NCBI GenBank assembly: GCA_002492295.1
Contig: DKYC01000039.1
Coordinates: 1-41,022 of the forward strand
Reading direction: 5' to 3'
DNA: 41,022 nt
Source: Lachnospiraceae bacterium UBA7110
GTDB lineage: Bacteria > Bacillota > Clostridia > Lachnospirales > Lachnospiraceae
A program made the position numbers and the translations under genes. Positions within the stretch are counted from its first letter, which is position 1, and the number at the start of each line of letters is the position of its first letter. This document shows positions 40,999 to 41,022 of the stretch, one piece after another. The notes under the pieces are model-generated. The model was not told the origin of the DNA. It saw only the letters and a program-made list of their open reading frames with translations, and ran no database searches.

Positions 40999-41022
40999 GG
41001 AGAAGTACTCAAGAGGCTGAAG
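40999..41022 (+). tRNA. tRNA-Ser, 5' part (cut by window end)
   Basis: GGAGAAG acceptor strand, TA, then CTCA-AGAGGCTGAAG of the D arm, as in bacterial class II serine tRNAs. The anticodon is outside the window, so the isoacceptor is unknown. Confidence 0.8.

Overview
The window looks like chromosomal DNA from a low-GC, Gram-positive, strictly anaerobic bacterium of the class Clostridia, most likely family Lachnospiraceae. The signs are AGGAGG-type ribosome sites before nearly every gene, occasional TTG/GTG starts, two radical-SAM enzymes, a two-subunit oxygen-sensitive fumarase, a Mn2+ (yybP-ykoY) riboswitch and ABC/two-component families typical of that group. Genus and species cannot be fixed from the sequence alone. 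I see no prophage, CRISPR array, rRNA or intact insertion sequence.

Layout. 1-2.7 kb: HxlR regulator, nitroreductase, NifX-like protein with a His/Cys tail, a decayed glyoxalase-fold remnant, and an AAA-type ATPase. 2.7-3.8 kb: a Mn2+ riboswitch with two look-alike terminator hairpins controls the manganese exporter mntP. 3.8-7.5 kb: SPL-type radical SAM protein, GNAT acetyltransferase, and a histidine kinase/response regulator pair on the minus strand. 7.9-8.7 kb: a broken PD-(D/E)XK 'transposase' gene. 8.9-18.4 kb: a long plus-strand unit made of an orphan response regulator, a small (p)ppGpp-synthetase-like protein, three paralogous membrane-fusion adaptors, a MacB-type permease, a small secreted protein and an ABC ATPase. 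A secreted protein with leucine-rich-repeat character follows.

19.9-22.2 kb: a LigB(MEMO-like)-AMMECR1 fusion plus its radical SAM partner. 22.3-24.6 kb: a small unknown gene, then YolD and a Y-family DNA polymerase. 24.6-28.7 kb: a YheO/PAS regulator divergent from ridA, an NhaC antiporter and a PatB-like C-S lyase. This set fits beta-elimination of a sulfur amino acid followed by removal of 2-aminoacrylate. 28.9-33.5 kb: a heterodimeric ABC exporter and a MraY-like transferase. 33.5-38 kb: PocR-domain sensor, TetR regulator, two small proteins and an ABC-F protein. 38.9-41 kb: ybaK, the two fumarase subunits, and the 5' end of a tRNA-Ser gene cut by the window edge.

The most unusual signal is not a gene. 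Four complete copies (A-D) of a 129-156 bp intergenic element lie between 7.69 and 19.81 kb, all in the same orientation, with a fifth left-end fragment at 18.37 kb. Each complete copy can fold into a closing stem around an internal hairpin, a conserved linker, a second long hairpin with a GAA loop, and (clearly in two copies) a third small hairpin. Paired positions change together between copies, which argues for selection on an RNA structure. In three places the left end of the element supplies the stop codon of the gene before it, and one of those genes (the first adaptor) lacks the C-terminal domain kept by its two paralogues.

A second regulatory observation links the two response regulators: both promoters carry TTTCAG-N5-TTTCAG exactly 10 nt before a TAT(T/G)AT -10 box. 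The two-component system at 5.6-7.5 kb may therefore also drive the export operon, whose own regulator has no kinase beside it.
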